Of a stretch of 64,000 bases of DNA, positions 12,222-22,975 are shown in pieces. Both the position numbers and the translations under genes were made by a program. The notes beneath the pieces were generated by a model. It was given only the letters and a program-made list of their open reading frames with translations. It had not been told where the DNA came from and did not search any database. The stretch's first letter is position 1, and every line of letters starts with the position of its first letter. This stretch comes from Platycnemis pennipes. Lineage: Eukaryota; Arthropoda; Insecta; Odonata; Platycnemididae. Location: assembly GCA_933228895.1 (NCBI GenBank), contig OW121851.1, positions 111,497,271 through 111,561,270 of the forward strand, in the 5' to 3' direction.

Positions 12222-12655
12222 GTATAACTGCAGCATGTTTCTTTACGGCAGTGAGGAATGGACGACGACAGCAGCGGAGAAGAAAAGGGTGGAAGCATTC
12301 GAAATGTGGTGCTACAGAAGAGTGATGAAGATTAAATGGATCGGCCGAGTAAGTTACGAGGAAGTCATATGAAGAGCGGGAGAAAAGAGAAGCCTGCTGA
12401 AAGCTCTAAAAAGAAGACTGGACAACTTAATCGGCCACATCTTAAGACACGATAGTCTGATCAAGACAATCGTCGAGGGAAAAGTTAACGGGAAGAATGG
12501 AACAGGCAGGCCTCGTACGAGTTATATAGAACAGTTCGTAAAGGATTTAAAAGAGAGGAATTAAGTCAATATGAAGAGGTTAGCCGATAGAAGAATCGAG
12601 TGGAGGGCTGCGTCAAACCAATTGTAGGATTGTTGACCCATGATGATGATGAAGA
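12222..12655 (+). pseudogene. RTE retrotransposon 3' end (RT C-terminal domain), decayed
   Basis: The forward strand encodes MFLYGSEEWTTTAAEKKRVE and then KIKWIGRVSYEE, EKRSLLKALKRR, NLIGHILRHD and RRIEWRAASNQ. Two in-frame stops interrupt it, and a GATGATGATGA tail closes it near 12650. This is the same C-terminal domain as in the longer copy at 49-52 kb. It is 5'-truncated, as is usual for incompletely reverse-transcribed LINE copies. Confidence 0.85.
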
Positions 12656-13869
12656 TTCTTATTCTTAGTAAATTGTAAAATCCGAAGAAAATTTTGAATG
12701 CGTGTAGCCTTTCAATTGTCAACTCATATCAATTGGAAATTTCAATATTCCCTAGAGATAAATAGCACTCGAATATTATCACTCCAGGCATACGTTGAAA
12801 AGAATATAAGCTAATATTACGGTATTTATATGCCTGTTCTCTAAGCGTTTCTCGTATTAAAAAATTTTCGATGCGAAAATAATGCTTTCCTATTGAAAGT
12901 ATTTTATAAGCGATAAAAAAACAAATTCCTTCTATGGCCCTGGAGTACGATACAAAAATGAATTTATTCTTCGCAAAACAAGACAATTTGACTGATTACG
13001 ATCGGGAAGTCGAAGCAATCTTCGATGTTAGAACACACAGCACGTTTTCTTAGAAATTGTTTTAGCATATTGCATTCAGAGGTTTTGTTCATGGTAATAA
13101 TTCTAAACGATCGACTCAATTATTTTTAGTGACACTAAAAAGTTTTGAAAATTAAATTTAACGTTTTTTTTTGTTAAAAATGTTCTCATGTAACCTTGAG
13201 TGCCGAAAACATTTCTTTTTTTAAATTGAAGGCGAGCCAATCAGGGAAGACCTTTCGTCGAATTAAGGGGCCTTAAACCGCTTAGTGCGATAAACGAATG
13301 CGTGAGGTCGTTAGGAAACAAAGAAAAAGCGGAAGGTGCTTAGCCGTCGAGGGTTCCAATTTGTGAGGGTCCCATTTCCAAGTGGATTTATTAATTATTT
13401 ATTCATGGATTCGCGTCCGATACGCACTCTTTCAGCATCCCGTTAAGCCACCTACCTTCTTTTTTCTTCTCCTCCTCTTCTCTCGCTAACGAGTGAACGG
13501 GGTGCACACCAGGGTGATCCCTAAATTCATTCCGGAGTAGTCTTCACAATACCCTTGTTGAGTCACCGGTTGATATGGTACCCTGTGCAAATTATCCATG
13601 GTGTGCAGAATTTTTTACGATACTTCCAAGCGAAATATTTCCTGATTGTTGCCTCACTCGTGAACTTTCAGACGATGGCAAGGAAATACAGGATCTTGCC
13701 CTTACACTTACATTTTACCCTGCAAACGTGAAGATAGTAGGTCACCATAAGTCATGAAGCTGACCAGTAGCTGATGAAACCTTGTTAATTTTTTAACTTA
13801 ATTAATTATGGAATACGGTATGTTATGTTCTTGAAAAAATTTTAATTTGCTTTTGTCATGTTCGGGTAC
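12656..13869. other. No gene seen
   Basis: Unassigned AT-rich sequence between two LINE remnants. Confidence 0.5.
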
Positions 13870-14345
13870 TTTTGTATTTTAAAGGCATAGAGCCTTGTCT
13901 CCGCGGCCACGACCTATAACCGCCTCTGTCTTCAGCCATTCTCTTCATTTCTTCATGCGCGCTGCATTCCATTTCCGTCGCCATAACTTATCGAACGATC
14001 AGTTTTTCCCCAGAATTTTGCCTTCCTAAATATTTTGCATGAAGGTGTCATGCACTAGTAGTTTCTGATGAGCTTAACTTTCCTTTCCTTTTAATAGTTT
14101 TCAATAGTTCTCTTTCAGTATGTACTTGATTTAGCACTTGCTCATTTTTTTTCTATCGGTCCACCTAGTTCTTGATAATCTCCTCCATAACCACATTTCT
14201 GCAGCTTCGTACTTAGTGGTTTCACTCTTTCTTCGTGTCCAAGTCTCACATTATTATGTTAGTGCACTCCATACAAAACTCTTCAAAAATTTCTTCTCAG
14301 TCTCAGTATTAAAATTGTGATTTAGCAAGAGACTTTTCTTTGCTT
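13870..14345 (-). pseudogene. Decayed LINE C-terminal region
   Basis: The reverse strand reads KKFLKSFVWSALT, then CETWTRRKSETTKYEAAEMW and LWRRLSRTRWTDRKK, with stops between. These match the pattern of the C-terminal domain of non-LTR retrotransposon RT proteins (WS..L, ETW, EMW..RR). It belongs to a different family from the RTE copies elsewhere in the window. Confidence 0.65.
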
Positions 14346-14740
14346 GGAAGGTTTTCTTAGCTAAAGTTTTCTTCTCTTGACCTCTGACGAGAGGTACGAC
14401 GCGTAGGAAAATTGAACTCTTTTATCTCTGCTATCCTTTGAGCTAATGGTTCGAAAACAACATCTGAGATTTCGGGTGTAATTGAGTGGAAACGGAACAT
14501 ATCTGCACTTATTTTGAACGTTCTCCTGTATGTTTGATTCGTTCTCCACCTCCGACTCCTTCACCAGTATTTTCCAAACCTCCATGCACTGATGGCTATC
14601 CTCGTTTCTCTCCCTTTTCCCATTCCTTCTCCCTTGTCACCCTGTCTTACCACTTTCTCCATCCCGCTTCCCTATATAACCTTATGCACATCTGTTTATT
14701 TTTTTTTTTTTATAATTAATTTTTTATTTCTGTTTATTAA

Positions 14741-14785
14741 TTGTTACCTGAGGATGCAGTATAAAGCGAAACCTGGTCGTAATAA
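14741..14785 (+). ncRNA. Hammerhead-ribozyme-like core with 7-bp stem I
   Basis: TTGTTAC at 14741-14747 pairs with GTAATAA at 14779-14785 (six standard pairs and one wobble). Between them lie CTGAGGA (14748-14754), one extra T, a weak stem II (GC with GC), GAA, stem III (AC with GT, 3-base loop) and a C at the cleavage position. The core is complete. Stem II is short, so this may be a decayed copy. Confidence 0.5.
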
Positions 14786-15034
14786 ACATTATCACTGTTG
14801 ATGTTGCTCATCTTAAGTGCTGTGGGGTGGGGGCATAAATATGTCTGCAGTTTCGGATTCAAATCCGTGTGATTTGATATTTCTAGTAATTGCAATCTTG
14901 CTAGTAGGATATCACTGATGAGAGCGTAATTAATGAAAATTAAACTAGTAGCAGTAATTCGTGGGAGGCGACTGACAGCGACGGATATTTCATAGGTAAA
15001 TGGGTTATTTAGAAGAGGTACGTCTACGTCGATG

Positions 15035-15190
15035 CACATGATGTAATACCCTGCAAGCCACCGCAACGGGTGTGTGGCAGGGGGTGAAGATCACCAAACA
15101 TGCTCTGCGTGCATGCGACTATGAGATGCAGTGCTATTACTACATGCACACATGTTAGATATAATGTACACGTGCAACTAGGTGGTTAGT
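15035..15190 (+). repeat. CATCTACATCTAC-type repeat, one end
   Basis: ATACCCTGCAAGCCACCGCA followed by GTGTGTGGCAGGGGGTGAAG. Diverged copies of the same block also occur at about 3069-3125, 17030-17100 and 22905-22975. Confidence 0.65.
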
Positions 15191-15737
15191 AACTACACAT
15201 TAATGAATTAGTTACTGGTTAGAAAAAACATTTTCCTAAGAAAATTATCGGTATTTCTCTATCATGGGTGTGTTAGTAGTGCTTAAACATGCATCATGCA
15301 ACTCAGACTACTCTAGCAACTTTTTTACTGATCTAACCCTTTTCTATTCCGCCTATTGTGCTCTCTTATGATATGCGGGAAAAATGACATATTAAAGTAG
15401 GAATTTTTCGGGGAATGGAGAAAGTGTGGAGTGTAACTTGACATTGTAAATATCGGATTCTAAATGAGCTGATTAATAATTTGTATTCGATGCTAAAAAA
15501 TGTAGTCTTGGTTTTTCTGGTGAGGCGTTCGAACGCTTGAAGCCATTTTCGCGATTGAAGCGTCATTGATGAGGCAGGAATTTTTCAGGAGACGGAGAAA
15601 GGGTGTGGAGAAACCTGGTGCTGGCATTAGACTGCTCTTCATTAAAGTATCCAATGAGGTCTAAGCTCTATTATCTCATCCGAAGGATGGAGTATTGAAC
15701 TCGAAGTGCACAGAACTCGAGTAAACACCGTTATAGC

Positions 15738-15828
15738 AATGAAATATCTCTGTCACTCCTGGGACTCGAACGCAGGCCCTCACAATGGGATTTCTGTGCT
15801 TTAGTCACCACGCTAAACCAATTTCCAA
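15738..15828 (-). mobile_element. SINE head (tRNA-like), minus strand
   Basis: The reverse strand reads TTGGTTTAGCGTGGTGACTA (A box) and about 35 bp later CTGCGTTCGAGTCCCAGG (B box), a tRNA-like arrangement. No matching 3' body recognised. Confidence 0.6.
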
Positions 15829-15849
15829 ACAAACTTCATCACTGTAGCG

Positions 15850-16125
15850 TAATTTGAGTTCGGCTATCATGTCTGCAAATGTGCGCCATCAGACACTCCC
15901 CATTTCTCAGAACTTCTGCTATCGTTATTTTTCTATCCTGGTCTTTCTTAGAGCCCCTTTGTTAATTACTTCGTCTATCCATTTCATTTTCTTCATTATA
16001 TCCTGGAACCACAATGCCAGTACTTTAAAGTCTCATTATCTTTCCATCGGCTTTTATTGCCTCACTGCCATAAAGGAGCACGCTCCAGATGTACGTTCTA
16101 ATTAAGTGCTGCCGTATCCTAGTCT
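15850..16125 (-). pseudogene. Heavily decayed RTE-like fragment
   Basis: The forward strand contains CACTGCCATAAAGGAGC and CCAGATGTACGTTCTAATTA. These are diverged forms of the reversed RTE sequence around the conserved LYGSE motif, preceded by a degenerate reverse of the IKWIDEVINK region. No frame remains. Confidence 0.6.
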
Positions 16126-16530
16126 CCATAGTTCATTAATTGCGAGTTGTTTTAAAGCCCTCGTCATCAAGTAAGATGATTAAACTCTGGATTGGTCCGC
16201 GGCTTCCATCGCTCACGTTCCTTTGTTCACCCCACCAGCCGCCGTCGTAAGGGATATTTTAGATACTGCGCTCCAGAGGGTTTCAAAACGCTCTCCTGGA
16301 AACGGTTTTGGGGATGTAATTGAATAATTGATACAATCTCTTCGTTTTTACGTAAATGATAAACAATTATTTTTTAAAGAGCGACGGCTTTTTTTTTGGC
16401 CTTAAAGTTTGCAGTATTTTTTTTTGCCCTCGTAGACACTTTTTTATGAGTTCATCTGGCGTAAATTTAAACTCTTCATCCCACTTAAAATATCATTATT
16501 TTTCCGAATAAATCTTTATTTATTGATGGA

Positions 16531-16830
16531 AATTGGTCTGGTGAGGTAACTAGAGCGCTTTTTATCTCGAGAGCCAGTTTTGGTATCCCAACAGTGGAAA
16601 ATGTTTTATTTGTATTCGAGTCCTTACTTCGAGTATTTTGTAGGCACCAGTTCAAGTTCAATACTCCGTCCGCCGAATGGGACGTTGAACTGTGTTCACT
16701 TAGGCGCCTTTCTTTTAAAGTTTTGCAACGCCAACTACAGAGTTCTTACAAGACTTCCAACTCTACCTTTATTTATGCCTGTTACCGAGTAGCCACCTGT
16801 CCTTCAGGGCGTTAATAACCTTAGTTTCTA
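16531..16830 (+). mobile_element. tRNA-derived SINE, same family as at 29.8 kb
   Basis: The head has TCTGGTGAGGTAACTAGAGC and a degenerate B box (TTTTGGTATCCCAAC). The body shares CAATACTCCGTCCGCCGAAT and GGGACGTTGAAC with 29940-29985. More diverged than the other copy in the promoter-like part. Confidence 0.65.
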
Positions 16831-18093
16831 GTAACGTCCGTAACACCAGCCTTGTTTGTTTCTCAAGAAGTCTATTTCTTCTTTCACTATCCCAACCCAA
16901 GAAACCTATTTTTTTACCTCGTCTACCTATTATTCTTCGGTGATGATGATCTTCACTCCACTATTTCCCCTTGCTTCTTATTCTATTCCACTCATCCTAG
17001 CTTTCGAAGACAGCTTTATTTCCTCCCAATTAATCCTGCAAGCCACCGCAAGGGTGTAATGCAGGGGGTTAATCATCACCACGTAAGCATGCATACGTCA
17101 CATCACCATGTATAAATCAAAAGAGAAATAAATTTACACTTACTGCCATGCATACATGTAAAAGTACCAGTTCGTGTATTCCCTGCCTACAAGCAGGTGC
17201 GGGGCACAACGCAACGGCTATAACTAAGAACATACTAGATACGCATTCACGAGACAGGTTCAACTAAATTGTTAGTTCGTACAAAGTAACCTTCGTCAGA
17301 GGCTTTCGGATGCAGCTGCGTATAACGCGTTGTCGGTGAGCGAACTTTCGCGGCCATTGCAGGACGCATCATCAGGCAATGATGAAATATATTGGAAAGT
17401 TGATGTTTTTATATCTCTCCATCCCTCCCCCCTTTTTACTGTGGAGTGGGGGGGGGGGGGTGAATGACGTGAGAAGGTGGCCGCCACTTAGCCCTGTCCT
17501 TGTGGAGTCGGTGAACTTTCCCTCCCCCTCAAAGTGCCAACGGGTGTGTCGTTGTGAAAACCTACGTTCCAAATTCGTACCAAGTAATATAATGATTATT
17601 TAATTGTTAGGTATTTCTTTAAATTCGGTGATCAGTTTATATTTTTCTGCTTCTTATGAGTTACCAATAATAATACTGAAATATATGAATGTGATAAAAC
17701 ATCACTACTAACTAATTTTCAACATTAACAGCTAAAATAGCTATTTTAATGTTACCCTGCATCTTCCCTGCAATCTATTCCTTCATAACCATACTTAAAT
17801 TATTTGTCTTCCGTCCGTTCTTTCGTTCTGTATCCATTCTCTTTTTTTGCCAAGAGACTCTCGGAACGAGATGCGAGTACTTTTGCACTTGAAAATGACG
17901 TAAAGCATCGAACATGGTCGATCGTCGATGAAGCATCTACTTATGAGTGGAAAATTGCAAGGAATTCTTTCTCTTTCGTGAGGTACCTACGTGGAATCAA
18001 CCTGCCCGGTTATTACCTATACTCCATGTTGTGACCTTTAAAATAGGTATTTTATTCCATAGTATCAGGCTCAACTAGGTGGAAGTTGAATTT
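16831..18093. other. Mostly unassigned
   Basis: Holds only a short repeat at 17030 and a run of about 12 G near 17450. Confidence 0.45.
17030..17100 (+). repeat. CATCTACATCTAC-type repeat, short diverged copy
   Basis: Contains CCTGCAAGCCACCGCAAGGG and GCAGGGGGTTAATCATCACC. Confidence 0.55.
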
Positions 18094-18262
18094 CGTAAAT
18101 GAAATATTAACTTCGTTTCCTTCCACAGATTTATTTCCTTGGTACGACATGTTTCGACACATCGGTGTCATCGTCGGGTACCTGAGGATGACACCGATAC
18201 ACCGTGTCGAAACATGTCGTAAAACATGTCAAGTAAACAAAGTTAATATTTCATTTACGATA
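18094..18262. repeat. Foldback element with two opposed hammerhead-like cores
   Basis: Outer arms CGTAAATGAAATATTAACTT and its complement (18094-18118 and 18236-18262) and inner arms CGACATGTTTCGACAC and its complement surround a GGTACC centre. The + strand core at 18178-18222 has CTGAGGA, an extra T, a perfect 5-bp stem II (GACAC with GTGTC), GAA, stem III AC with GT and cleavage C; stem I is 3 bp. The minus-strand core in the left arm has the same layout, but its core box reads CCGACGA, so one invariant base is lost. Confidence 0.68.
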
Positions 18263-18352
18263 GGTATTTTGTTAGTTGTATATTAATCCAGCTTGTTACC
18301 TTGGGAACTGCATTACTCCACCCGTTGCCTACGCCACGTAACTCTTACCAAA

Positions 18353-18785
18353 ATAATGAATGATAGAATAAACTTTGTATTTCCTCAATTATTTATCTCA
18401 AACTACTACGACCATGGTTTCGACGATTAACGTCGTCATCACCTGGTGTGGAATCACGGATGCATCTTTCGCGTTATCGCAATCTTTATCGTTAACGCTT
18501 ACCCCTAGAGTAGCGCAGGGTTAACGATAACCGTCTATAAAATTCTCTCCACTGATTGTGATAAGCGATTTGAGGTGCTGTGCGAAAAATGAAGAACAGA
18601 GATCACGTTCTCTCCGATATAAGTTAAATCAAAAAAATAACGATAACGCTAGCGCACGCCTTATGAAGATCCACGATCGAGGCCCTGATGATGACGTTAA
18701 CCGTCGAAACCTACGACCAGAAATGGTCGTAGTAGCTGCGATAATTAATTGTGGAAATACAAAGTTTATTGTATCATTCATTATG
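18353..18785. repeat. 430-bp foldback with about 100-bp inverted ends and hammerhead-like cores
   Basis: The left arm starts ATAATGAATGATAGAATAAA and the right arm ends with its complement (TGTATCATTCATTAT). The arms continue through TTTGTATTTCC, CAATTA and ACTACGACCA. The right arm carries CTGATGA at 18685, an extra T, stem II GACG with CGTC (5-base loop), GAA, then ACC with GGT and a C at 18128-equivalent position 18728. The left arm carries the corresponding minus-strand core with GTGATGA. Stem I is not convincing in the right arm. The interior has no coding sequence. Confidence 0.68.
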
Positions 18786-19254
18786 TATGAAAGCAAATTC
18801 CATAAAGTAACGCCTGGAACCATCAACTCTTGCCTGTTAAAACCAAGGATGCTAGACTCTACTGGAGGGGGCATGCTATCCTTTAAGTGGCAATGAAGCC
18901 AGAATGGGGGTGCTTGGGAAGAATTAGGCTCCACCTCCTCGGCAAGAAATGTTGCGTTTTCTATTGACTTTTATGGTAACTGCTTGTGTATGAAAAAGAT
19001 ATAATACTATGAAACCTTGCCCGTATTTCTTCGCAGCGGCGCCAGTCAAGCTCCTTTAGGCTATTTAAGGGACATATTTATGCATTTTATACCACTGGGA
19101 GTTAATTTTATTACTAAAACATTGTTCTAGTTTAATCTGTTTAAACTACATATTTCACGTTTTTGCATATTTTCGTAATTCCAAACGTTTATTTGACCAA
19201 TTTTTGAAACGTATTTCATTATTCATTTTACTACTTATGTGCAATAGTTACTTA

Positions 19255-19862
19255 GGGGTGAAAGAGTTATGTTACCTGAGAAGCCGAAAAACCAACGATG
19301 GACTAAGCAAGAAAGAAATAGTCAGTAGAATAACCTAGGCAAAGAGGGCATTCTATCAAAAGAAGAATCTACTGACAGCTGGAAATACAAGCTTGGAAGT
19401 AAGGAAGCAATTCATCAAAACGTATATCTCGAGCATGTTTCTTTACGGCAGTGAGGATTGGACGATGACAGCAGTGGAGAAGAGAAGGGTGGACGCATTC
19501 GAACTATGGTGTATCGAAGAATGATGAAGATAAAATGGATCGACGGAGTGACAAATGAAGAAGTCCAAAGAGGAGTGGGAGAAAAGAGAAGTCTGCTGAA
19601 AACTCTAAAAAGAAGACGGGACAACTTAATCGGCCACATCTTAAGACACAATGGCCAGATGAAGACAATTGTCGAAGGAAAAGTGAACGGGAAGAATGGA
19701 AAAGGCAGGCCTTGTATGAGTTTCATAGAACAGGTCGTAGAGGACGTGAAAGAGAGGAACTACGTTAATATGAAGCGGTTGACCGATAGAAGAATCGAGT
19801 GGAGGGCAGCGTTAAACCAATCCTAGGATTGTTGACCGATAATGTTGATGATGATGACTACT
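19255..19862 (+). pseudogene. RTE retrotransposon 3' end, 5'-truncated
   Basis: It starts within the RT thumb region, in sequence equivalent to the FCYLGSRVTNDGRSKKEIVS part of the longer copy. It runs through KRRRDNLIGHILRHNGQMKT to RRIEWRAALNQS, followed by a GATGTTGATGATGATGA tail. The open frame 19458-19826 covers the C-terminal domain. One early stop (ATAACCTAG) and a frameshift near 19500 make it inactive. Confidence 0.87.
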
Positions 19863-20114
19863 TAAGTCTTACCGCTTAAGAAAACAACTTCATACGGTAG
19901 TATCGCAAAAAATTAGCAATATGTCAGTGAATAACAAGGTGGCTAAAATCATTCATTTTCTGGATAATATCATTATATACATGGTCTTCTATTAGACCTT
20001 CATGCCGCATTAATTGCACAGAATATAACAGATAATGAAGCATACTCGTCGATCGTATTTGACAGAAATTAGAGTTAATCATTGAGGAAAAGTAATTGGA
20101 CCTCTTATTTTATC

Positions 20115-20639
20115 CAATGGAGGCGTTTACTTGGAACCGAGATCGCAATTTCGTATACGAAATCGTTAGGTGGAAACGAAAAAAGAATTTTAGTGAAAAA
20201 ATTAATCTTATAACCAAACCATTCACTCATAAATCAAAAATTAAAATAAGCAAAAGGTGACGCCCACCGAAAAAACTGTTTTGATATCAATGACGTCATT
20301 TTCCTCCCGTCCTTGACTGCTTTTCGAGAAAAGGAAGGGAGTGGAGGGGGGTTCTCGGAAGGTCTGCTGGCACAGATGCTGTCGCAACTGCTCCTATTGG
20401 CAGAGTCAGCTGTGCCCCCCCCCCATTGCGATAAGACAAAGTAGCTTCTCGGGCTCAACTGTGATTGGACGAAGTCGATGTACGTCAGAGGTTACACCAC
20501 GCCCACTTTACCGAAAGGGTTAAAAACATCAGTTTTTCGCCGCTTAGAGCTCGAGAAATAATTGCCGGATTAAAATACGGGTCTTTTTATTTTACAAACT
20601 ATCAGATTCGGCATAAAAAATATGGTAAACGACCCCATT
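20115..20639 (-). mobile_element. TIR element family 1, copy 3 (inverted)
   Basis: Reads AATGGAGGCGTTTACTTGG at the left and GGTAAACGACCCCATT at the right, so it is inverted relative to the copies at 741 and 4379. Internal GGTGACGCCCACCG and CAGCTGTGCCCCCCCCCC match. Both ends present. Confidence 0.78.
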
Positions 20640-21674
20640 AATAATTATCCGCTGGGGTGCGAGGGCGATGTATGTACATTTCCAATGTTGAACTACTCTT
20701 TTGAATTTTGGGATTCATTCCCCCACCACCCTGGGAAGGTCGGATGGGTCTAAATTCTATGAAGCGGGTCTCTCCTGGGGCTTATTCAGGGGCTGCTGGC
20801 ATAAATATTTTGAGGGTGGGTCTGGGTGTCGGTGACCTCGGACTTGTTTGCCAATGCCTTAATTACCCTCCGCCTACACCCTCGCGACTAATAGTGATTT
20901 ATATACGTATCGATTCTACATTCTTCACTCGTCCCCTTCTCCGGTCCCTCCTGTTGACAGCCTAAATTATTATCACTATGGTTACGCCCTCGTCAGCATT
21001 ATTTTCTATCAGCTTCATTCACACAGCCTCAAAAGGTCACTTGAAATTCAAATTATCTGGAAAGTTCAAAGTTGAATTTGCGTTTCGAGAGACTCATTGA
21101 TGAATTCTTTTACTGAGGAACTCTAACCTCCAAAAGCTCATAAAAATTATTCTTCCATGAAATGAATATTATTAATTTTTTCATACCCTTATTCCTTGTA
21201 GGAATGAAAAAAATGCTCTTTCTGTGTTCGCATCAGTTGCATTTTACTTTATTCGCTTTTATATTGGAAAGCTGCACGTAAAATTACGTAGACTTAAGGC
21301 ATTGAATTAGTGAAGAGTTGGAATCTAATGGTTCTGAATATGTTTTATTATAAATGAACAAGCTCGATTGTTGCTCAATTTTATTTTTCCTCCACTACCA
21401 AGGTTTCGACTTTTAAGTATTCATAAGGTTCTAAATATAAATATACAAAATGTGATTTTTGCGAAAAAAAAGATCATATTTTTACCAGAAATAAAATGAT
21501 TCTCAAATGCATACATCAATCCGGTTAGTTTTCTAGTACTTACCGTAAAGTCGTATTTACTGCTGTAAAATTGCGGTAGCATGTTATGAATGGCGCTACA
21601 TGTGGCTTCTCGGGCTTACTACAAGTAAATCCTAACTAACCACTTCAACTCCTTAGCTACGTATCATTTTGTAT

Positions 21675-22150
21675 GGGTTAGATGGAAACGAAAAATGAAT
21701 TATAGTGAAAAATCAAATCTTCTAACCAAAGCCATTCACTCATTGATGAAAAATTAAACTAAACAAAAGGTTACGCCCACCGAACGAGTTGCGTTAAGGA
21801 TATCTACGTCATCCACCTCCCGTTCTTGACTGTATTGAGGGAGAACGAGGAAGGAGCGGAGGTCTGCCTGAAAAAATCCCGTCGCAACTACTTCCATTGG
21901 CAGAGTCAGCTGTGTGTCCCCCATTGTGATAAGGCGAAGGAGCTTCGCGGTTCTCAGTTGCGATTGGACGAAGTGGATGACGTACTAGTCCTTTGAACTC
22001 CCACTTTTATGAAAGGCTTGAAAACATTAGTATTTCGCCGCTCATAACTTGAGAAGTAATTGACGGATCGAAGAACGGAAACATACGGGTCTTTTTATTT
22101 TTAAAACTATCGGATTCGGCAATAAAAAATTATGGTAAACGACCCCATTC
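21675..22150 (-). mobile_element. TIR element family 1, copy 4 (inverted, left end truncated)
   Basis: Shares GGTTAGATGGAAACGAAAAA and ends GGTAAACGACCCCATT at 22150. The other terminal repeat is missing, so about 50 bp are lost at the left. Confidence 0.72.
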
Positions 22151-22904
22151 AAACAATACCCGAGTTTTTACCCAAACCGACGCTGCTTTCTTGTCAGGCC
22201 GTGGCAATATCGACCTTTCAACCCCCACCGGCATATTTCAAGTTCAGCGGGGCACGTTAATGACCGTGAAAAGAAAAATTTCATGAAATCAGTCCCAGGA
22301 GACCGTGACGAAAATCAAGAAATGTGTTTGATTTCCTTTCGCGGATCAGACTAGGAGTTTTCTAGTTTCATCCCGCTTCCCTGTCCGGCGTTTGTGACTG
22401 ACCTCAACCCCCCTTCATCCCTCCCCTCCCTCCCTCCCACTTCCCCCCTGACAACCTTTCCTTGTTTACGAGTGGAATATCGATCAGATTGGCGAGGCTG
22501 CAGATGACACGTGTTTGTCGCTTCCACTCGCCGTCAGGGCCGGGGAAATTGGACGCTTTTCACACTGGTGCTCCCGTTTGCGGATGTGACCAAACCTCCG
22601 CTGAGGTGAGGACAATTGCCTTCGAAGCGGATTTCGCTTTGTGTCCTGCGCAAATTTTCTTCGTTGGGGTGGCTAAATCGCTACTCCATGTCAGTCAAAG
22701 CGTTAAATGAAAGCTTCACCATTTTTTTTAACGCTGCTGATTTTCGAATTCTGCTTTGGACAGGAACGTGTCCAAAGCATACGGAAATGATTTAAAGACG
22801 CTATTTAGTTGATGTCTTTAAGGTATGTTGTTATCCATCGCAGTGAGGACTCCGTCGTGCACCAACTTATTTCCGTGTTGGCGTTAATTTTTTCTCCACC
22901 CAAT

Positions 22905-22975
22905 CTACATCTACATAATACCCAGCAAGGCACAATGAAATAGTATGGCGGGGGTTTAATTCATACCGAATATGC
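22905..22975 (+). repeat. CATCTACATCTAC-type repeat, short diverged copy
   Basis: Contains CAATCTACATCTACATAATA and CCCAGCAAGGCAC with GGCGGGGGTTTAAT. Confidence 0.5.
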
